Positions 36,072-40,571 of a stretch of DNA of 40,571 nucleotides are shown in pieces. The DNA is from Leptolyngbyaceae cyanobacterium RU_5_1. GTDB taxonomy: Bacteria > Cyanobacteriota > Cyanobacteriia > Leptolyngbyales > Leptolyngbyaceae. The stretch covers positions 1 through 40,571 of the forward strand of contig JAAUSG010000017.1 of the NCBI GenBank assembly GCA_012034055.1, given 5' to 3'. Each line of letters starts with the position of its first letter. The first letter of the stretch is position 1. Both the position numbers and the translations under genes were made by a program. A model generated the notes under the pieces. It made no database searches. It was given only the letters and a program-made list of their open reading frames with translations, and was not told where the DNA came from.

Positions 36072-36401
36072 ATGCAAAACACACGTCTTAACAGCGTATT
36101 CGACACGCTCACTGCAAGGTTAGGTGGTTGGCTGCGCAATCCGTGGCGACGGCTATCGGTTCTAATCATTAGCCTGCTGTTGGGAAACTTTTTGGGCAGT
36201 GCCGTTTCCACCATATCTGGACAGAGAGCTGATCTAGACGTTCTGGTTGCAGGGATTCTGGTAATCGGAATTGAGTTGATCAATCGCCTCGTTTATGGGG
36301 GCAAGCAAGAGCCGCGATCGCTCCCAGTTCAGATCCTCAATGCCCTGAAAATGGGACTCACATATGGACTCATTGTGGAAGCATTTAAGCTGGGTTCATA
36401 G
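36072..36401 (+). CDS. ycf20: DUF565 protein (Ycf20-like)
   Basis: The 109-residue protein reads MQNTRLNSVFDTLTARLGGW, then LRNPWRRLSVLIISLLLGNF, a stretch found in Ycf20 of algal plastids and cyanobacteria. Three hydrophobic segments are likely (about 27-47, 56-71, 88-105), with SGQRADLDVLVAGILVIGIE in the middle. Plant relatives affect non-photochemical quenching; the cyanobacterial role is unclear. It has the usual length and is intact. Confidence 0.85.
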   Translation: MQNTRLNSVFDTLTARLGGWLRNPWRRLSVLIISLLLGNFLGSAVSTISGQRADLDVLVAGILVIGIELINRLVYGGKQEPRSLPVQILNALKMGLTYGLIVEAFKLGS

Positions 36402-36404
36402 TGG

Positions 36405-36506
36405 GGCTGAGAGTAAAGAGTAGAGAGTAAGAATAGAGAGTAATAGAGTAGAGGGTAGTAGAGTGGAGGGTAACTTCGGACGTCCCTACCCCTACCTCCT
36501 ACCTCC
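36405..36506. repeat. GTAGAGAGTA-type low-complexity spacer
   Basis: AGAGTAAAGAGTAGAGAGTA and GAGTAGAGGGTAGTAGAGTG are followed by CCTACCCCTACCTCCTACCT, so purine-rich and pyrimidine-rich halves could pair as in the other spacer repeats. Confidence 0.7.
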
Positions 36507-36510
36507 TGAT

Positions 36511-38404
36511 ATGACTCCAACAGACCTTTTACAACCTCAAATTCAATCCAATTCTGTTCAGACAAAATTGGCGGCGTTTGCGATCGCTGCTCACTACCCA
36601 TCAATTGGATGCTTACCTGATCCCATCTGCCGATGAGCATCTGAACGAATATTTGCCAGAAGCCAAGCAGCGTCGCAAGTGGGCGAGTGGCTTTACGGGT
36701 TCTGCAGGCGATTTTCTGGTGGAGCGAGAGCAGGCATGGCTGTTTGTGGATTCTCGCTATCACGAACAGGTGGAGCTGGAAACAGACTCCACATTGATTC
36801 ACGCTTGCAAAGTCGGACTAGAAGAGCACAAAACCCTGGAGGAAATGCTGGAAGAGCTAGGTCGCGCCGCTAAGGAGGCAGGACGCACGTTTCGCCTTGG
36901 GTATGACCCATTTACGATGTCGGTCAGCCAATTTCGCAATCTTGAGAAGAAACTGGAGCCGTGTGGAGTTGTACTGGTGTCGTTAGTGGGCAATTTGGTT
37001 GATCAGGTGCGGGCGCAAAAGGGTGAGAGGCGAGAGGAGGAAAACCCTGGCTATGCAACCTCAAAGCTGTTTTATCTGTCCGATGCTTTAACTGGTGAGA
37101 CGATTGACAAGAAGCTGGAACGGATTCGGGAGAAGATGCAGAAAACGGGGGCGGACATTCTGCCCATTACCAAGCTGGATCAAGTGGCTTGGGTGTTCAA
37201 CGTGCGGGGTTGGGATGTGCCCTATAATCCGGTTTTCATTGCCTATGCGATCGTCACGTTAGATCAGGGGTTTCTGTTCACCAACCTGGTGCGGATTGAG
37301 CCTGAGCTGCGTCACATTCTGGAGCAACACGTTACCTTGCTGCCCTACGATCGCTACGCTGAAACGCTGCAATCCTTGCTGATGGGCGATCGCTGGGTTT
37401 TGCTTGATCCCAAGCACACCACGATGGGGACTTACCAGCTTCTTAAAGACAAGGCAGGTCACGATCGCTGCAAAATTTCGGAAACTGCCAATCCAATTGA
37501 GGGCATGAAAGCGCGTAAGAATGCTACTGAAATTGAGCAAATGCAGCAGGCGAACCTGAAAGCCAGCCGCGCCAAAACTCGCACCATTCACTGGGTGATG
37601 GATCAGCTTGCCAGTGGAACGACGCTCACTGAAGTCGATGTCGCGGCAACCATCGCAGGCTTCTATGCTGAAGAAGCCGAGTTTCAGGGCTTGAGTTTTA
37701 ACACGATCGCCGGAACCGGGGCGAATAGCTCGATCGTGCATTACGGCACCCCTAATCCAGAAGCCATACTAAAATCCGGTGATTTGCTGCTGCTCGACTC
37801 TGGCGCACAGTTTGCCTCTGGCACCACAGACGATACCCGCACGATCGCGATCGGTAACCCCACGCCGGAACAGATTGAGCGCTACACCGAAGTCCTCAAA
37901 GCTCACATCAACTGCGCCATGCAGAAGTTTCCGAAAGGCACCACGGGCGCACAACTGGACGGGATTACGCGATCGACCCTCTGGTATGTGGGGTTGGACT
38001 ATGGACACGGCACGGGGCATGGGGTAGGTGCCTTCCTCAACGTCCACGAAGGTCCGAACGGAATTAGCAAGCGGATTAGCGAACCGTTGGAACCCGGCAT
38101 GGTGACCAGTATCGAGCCGGGCTTCTATAAATCTGGCTGGGGCGGCATTCGGATTGAAAACCTGTACGTGGTGCGAGAGTTGCCCAACGACAGCCAGGAA
38201 GATGATTCTGATGCCAAAACCCCCTGGTACGGCTTCGAGTCCCTCACTTACATCCCCTTCGACAATCGCTTGATTGGCCTGACCCGCCTCGACGATCGCC
38301 AACGCAACTGGCTGGAACAGTACTATGGAGCGATCGCCGAAAAACTCGCCCCAACCCTTAGCCAATCCGATGCCGAATGGCTGCGGCAAATCTGCACACT
38401 GTAG
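36511..38404 (+). CDS. pepP: Xaa-Pro aminopeptidase (M24 family), frameshift near the start
   Basis: This enzyme removes an N-terminal residue next to proline. The main frame runs from TTG 36578 (RSLLTTHQLDAYLIPSADEH) to 38404. Three-domain APP-type layout: two creatinase-like N-terminal domains (to about 305), then the pita-bread domain with metal ligands in LLLLDSGAQFASGTTDDTRT (two Asp), GHGTGHGVGAFLNVHEGP (His), TSIEPGFY (Glu) and GIRIENLYVV (Glu). ATG 36511 opens a frame MTPTDLLQPQIQSNSVQTKL that would continue AALRSLL only if one T of TTT 36577-36579 is removed. Family members typically have such an opening, so I take 36511 as the native start with an extra base. A purine-rich stretch at 37020-37040 gives an unusual KGERREEE segment. 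Confidence 0.88.
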
Positions 38405-38465
38405 GTATACCGACCTTAGATTGTGGGTTGGGCAGGTCGATAACTGGAATTACCTGCTGGTATGT

Positions 38466-38503
38466 ATTTTGCAATCCAAAATCCAAAATCTAAAATCCAA
38501 AAT
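38466..38503. repeat. ATCCAAAATC spacer repeat before the protease gene
   Basis: CAATCCAAAATCCAAAATCT repeats directly before the next gene. The frame of that gene is open back into it from 38522 to 38462. Confidence 0.7.
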
Positions 38504-38521
38504 GTGTTCACAGGAGCCACA

Positions 38522-38980
38522 ATGACTAGACTAATACTGCCAAATCTTCAGGGTGAACAAATGGGACAAGTGATTGTGACCATCACGCTTACAAACCGGA
38601 TCGATCAGGTGATGGCAAAGCGAGGATTCATTTCGGCTGAGGAAGTTCGTTCTTGCACTCTCGATGATGTTCTGGTCGATACTGGAGCAACACTGCTGTG
38701 TTTACCCAGCAGCGTGATTCAACAACTGGGATTAGTTCAAGGTGGAGAAGCCCGTGTGGAAACAACGACTGGTGTGCAGGTCGGACGAATTTTTCGGGAC
38801 GTTGAACTCTGTATCGAAGAGCGTCGGGGTACGTTTGATTGCTTGGAACTGACGGATGTACCCTATGCTCTGTTGGGCGTGACACCAATGGAAGTTTTAG
38901 GCTTGGAACCCGACTTGAAAAATCGCCGCTTGCGCGTGTTGCCCATGAACGCTGAACAAACGTATTTGAGTGTGTTGTAG
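38522..38980 (+). CDS. retropepsin-like (clan AA) aspartic protease homologue
   Basis: Starting at ATG 38522 (MTRLILPNLQGEQMGQVIVT) the protein has 152 residues. The active-site motif VLVDTGATLLCLPSSVIQQL at about 54-73 has the DTGA core of single-domain aspartic proteases, which act as dimers. FRDVELCIEERRGTFDCLEL, then LLGVTPMEVLGLEPDLKNRR, matches the second half of the fold (the hydrophobic-hydrophobic-Gly motif before a helix). Such proteins are common and uncharacterised in cyanobacteria. The earlier in-frame ATG 38462 lies in spacer repeat. Confidence 0.82.
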   Translation: MTRLILPNLQGEQMGQVIVTITLTNRIDQVMAKRGFISAEEVRSCTLDDVLVDTGATLLCLPSSVIQQLGLVQGGEARVETTTGVQVGRIFRDVELCIEERRGTFDCLELTDVPYALLGVTPMEVLGLEPDLKNRRLRVLPMNAEQTYLSVL

Positions 38981-39025
38981 ACGAGCGATTCTCACTCCGA
39001 GCGGCTCCGCCAACGCGCCTCTGGG

Positions 39026-39946
39026 TTAAAGGGAATCCTTGACGGCGCGAATGGCCAGTCTCAAATTGCCCTGATGGTCTGCCAGCAAGCGATCGCCCTC
39101 CTCCCGTTCTAACCCCGTCCAATGCATCAACAGTGCCAGTTTCACTTTACGGCCGCTGCGTTCAAGCAGATAAGCAGCATCTTCGCGGCTCAAATCGGTT
39201 AAATCACAAATGATCCGGAGGGCGCGATCGTGCAGCTTGGTGTTGGTCACCGCCACATCAACCATCCGGTTGCCGTAGACTTTGCCGAGTTGCACCATCA
39301 CGCCTGTGGAAATCGTGTTGAGAGCCAGTTTAGTGACGGTACCGGCTTTCAGGCGGGTGGAGCCTGCCAACACTTCGGGCCCCACCAGCAAGCGGATATC
39401 GACATCCGCGTGGACACTCACCTGATCAGCAGGCACACAGGCAATGAAAACAGTGGTTGCACCACGCTGACGAGCTGCTTGCAGGGATCCGTGGACATAG
39501 GGCGTAGTCCCACCAGCCGTAATGCCGACCACCACATCTCGTTCAGTAATGCGGTGGTGAGCGATCGCAGCCGCTCCATCCTCCTCCCGGTCTTCCAATT
39601 CTTCCGAACTGCGGAGTAAGGCAGCCGCTCCACCCGCAATGATCCCCTGCACCTGTTCCGGATCCGTACAAAATGTGGGCGGACACTCTGCCGCATCCAA
39701 CACCCCCAGTCGGCCACTGGTACCAGCTCCCACATAGAACAAGCGTCCTCCATGCCGCATCGCCTCTGCCGTGCGAGTGATTGCCTCTGCCAATTCCTGA
39801 CGAGCAGCCGCGATCGCCGCTACAGCCTTGGCATCTTCCTGGTTAAACAAATCAACCAGCTCCAACGCCGTCAGTTGATCCAGGTTTTGACTATTCGGGT
39901 TTGCCTGCTCCGTCAGTAGATGACCACGTTGTACTAAAGGTTGCAT
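39026..39946 (-). CDS. murQ: N-acetylmuramic acid 6-phosphate etherase
   Basis: MurQ cleaves the lactyl ether of MurNAc-6-phosphate to give GlcNAc-6-phosphate and D-lactate in cell-wall recycling. The 306-residue protein starts MQPLVQRGHLLTEQANPNSQ; ATG 39964 would add only six residues. The SIS-type sugar-phosphate fold has YVGAGTSGRLGVLDAAECPP (about 68-87), GIIAGGAAALLRSSEELEDR, VVVGITAGGTTPYVHG and STRLKAGTVTKLALNTISTG. The conserved Glu in SEELEDRE is the likely catalytic base. It is convergent with the protease gene. Confidence 0.93.
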   Translation of the reverse strand: MQPLVQRGHLLTEQANPNSQNLDQLTALELVDLFNQEDAKAVAAIAAARQELAEAITRTAEAMRHGGRLFYVGAGTSGRLGVLDAAECPPTFCTDPEQVQGIIAGGAAALLRSSEELEDREEDGAAAIAHHRITERDVVVGITAGGTTPYVHGSLQAARQRGATTVFIACVPADQVSVHADVDIRLLVGPEVLAGSTRLKAGTVTKLALNTISTGVMVQLGKVYGNRMVDVAVTNTKLHDRALRIICDLTDLSREDAAYLLERSGRKVKLALLMHWTGLEREEGDRLLADHQGNLRLAIRAVKDSL

Positions 39947-39954
39947 GGTGTATT

Positions 39955-40032
39955 CCTCCTTCACTCTTCACCCTTCATCCCTTCATCCCTTCATCCTTTC
40001 ATCCTTTCATCCTTCACCCCTTCACCCTTCTA
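39955..40032. repeat. TTCATCC tandem repeat
   Basis: About eight copies of the heptamer CTTCATC or TTTCATC make up the spacer between the cation transporter and murQ genes. This is the classic short tandem heptamer style of cyanobacterial spacers. Confidence 0.75.
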
Positions 40033-40571
40033 CTCCTTACCCTGCTCTGGCATCATGGTGCGATCGCGATCAATATCCACCACGACCCGCACCGAACCAT
40101 ACTGTTGGCGGATCAGCCGTTCAACCCGTTCCGTGATTACTTGAGCAATTGCCAAGTACTCTGGATGCAGAATCAGCCGCATTTCCACATAAACCATCCG
40201 CCCAACGATGCCGCGCGACTGAATACCGTAACAGTGGATGATTCCCTCAACTTGATGAATGGTTTTAATCAGCGCTTCGGGCGCGATCGCGACTTGCCGC
40301 AGCAAAGAGGGCAGTTGCCGATTCAGAATTTGCCAGGCTGTCGCGATCGCCATCGACACCATGAGTACTGTCAGCAAGGGATCTAGCCAATAAAACCCTC
40401 TGTTTACCCCTAAAAATCCAAGCAGTACCAGTACCATCAGTCCAGCATCCCGCAAACTATAGACCACACTGGCTTCAAGCACGGTTCTGCTCAACTGCTT
40501 CACCTGATAGCGCCCAAAGATCCCAAACCAAAACTGACAGCCGTCACCCCAATGAACAGTTGAATCAGGGG
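40030..40571 (-). CDS. cation diffusion facilitator-type transporter, partial and frameshifted
   Basis: The frame 40503-40030 reads VKQLSRTVLEASVVYSLRDA, then a membrane segment GLMVLVLLGFLGVNRGFYWL, another DPLLTVLMVSMAIATAWQIL, and a cytoplasmic C-terminal domain with VEGIIHCYGIQSRGIVGRMV. This fits the last two helices and metal-sensing domain of CDF family efflux proteins. Upstream, codons from the window edge (40571) give PLIQLFIGVTAVSFGLG, which continues as IFGRYQVKQL only if one G is added to GGG (plus-strand CCC 40522-40524). The gene continues beyond the window. GTG 40503 is probably not a real start. The metal carried is unknown. Confidence 0.78.
   Translation of the reverse strand, partial: PDSTVHWGDGCQFWFGIFGRYQVKQLSRTVLEASVVYSLRDAGLMVLVLLGFLGVNRGFYWLDPLLTVLMVSMAIATAWQILNRQLPSLLRQVAIAPEALIKTIHQVEGIIHCYGIQSRGIVGRMVYVEMRLILHPEYLAIAQVITERVERLIRQQYGSVRVVVDIDRDRTMMPEQGKE

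Overview
This window is a stretch of cyanobacterial chromosome. The evidence is the very frequent HIP1 octamer (GCGATCGC) in genes and spacers, the chlorophyll enzyme BciB, cyanobacterium-specific families (DUF1830, DUF3082, DUF3318, DUF565/Ycf20, a plant-type glycerate kinase, a DICT-domain sensor), and spacers filled with short low-complexity repeats typical of filamentous, repeat-rich cyanobacteria. A Leptolyngbya/Oscillatoria-like lineage is plausible, but the genus cannot be settled from this sequence alone.

Layout. 1-122: the end of an IS3-like element running off the left edge. 417-2425: bciB, a Uma2 nuclease-like gene and gene debris, including a diverged bciB fragment. 2430-7754 (all minus): a pilin-domain lipoprotein, an endonuclease/exonuclease/phosphatase gene, a PRC-barrel protein, an unlisted 57-residue membrane protein and rlpA. 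8247-11975 (plus): purM, rsmA, ispE and a DUF3082 membrane protein. 12223-14775: a Ser/Thr kinase with WD40 repeats, convergent with an RRM RNA-binding protein. 15356-19598: a giant polytopic membrane protein carrying four repeat insertions inside its coding region. 19712-25184: DUF1830, a subtilase fused to a lectin-like propeller, a B12-type radical SAM enzyme and SirB1. 25329-33542 (all minus): SRPBCC, pentapeptide repeat, DICT/HD sensor, DUF3318, a second pilin-domain lipoprotein, an MscS channel and glycerate 3-kinase. 33739-40571: minC, a second Uma2 gene, a small anchored protein, Ycf20, Xaa-Pro aminopeptidase, a retropepsin-like protease, murQ and a cation transporter cut by the right edge.

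Most genes are housekeeping: pigment, purine and isoprenoid synthesis, rRNA methylation, photorespiration, cell wall and division. I see no defence island, prophage, CRISPR array, rRNA, tRNA or secondary-metabolite cluster.

Two signals stand out. First, at least nine genes have reading frames that break and resume one base out of phase, mostly at short homopolymers. This points to consensus errors in the assembly rather than to pseudogenes. Second, repeat DNA is abundant: hairpin-forming purine/pyrimidine repeats in spacers and inside one gene, a dispersed repeat of about 70 bp in four places, two MITE-like elements, and a perfect 32-bp palindrome with HIP1 at its centre.
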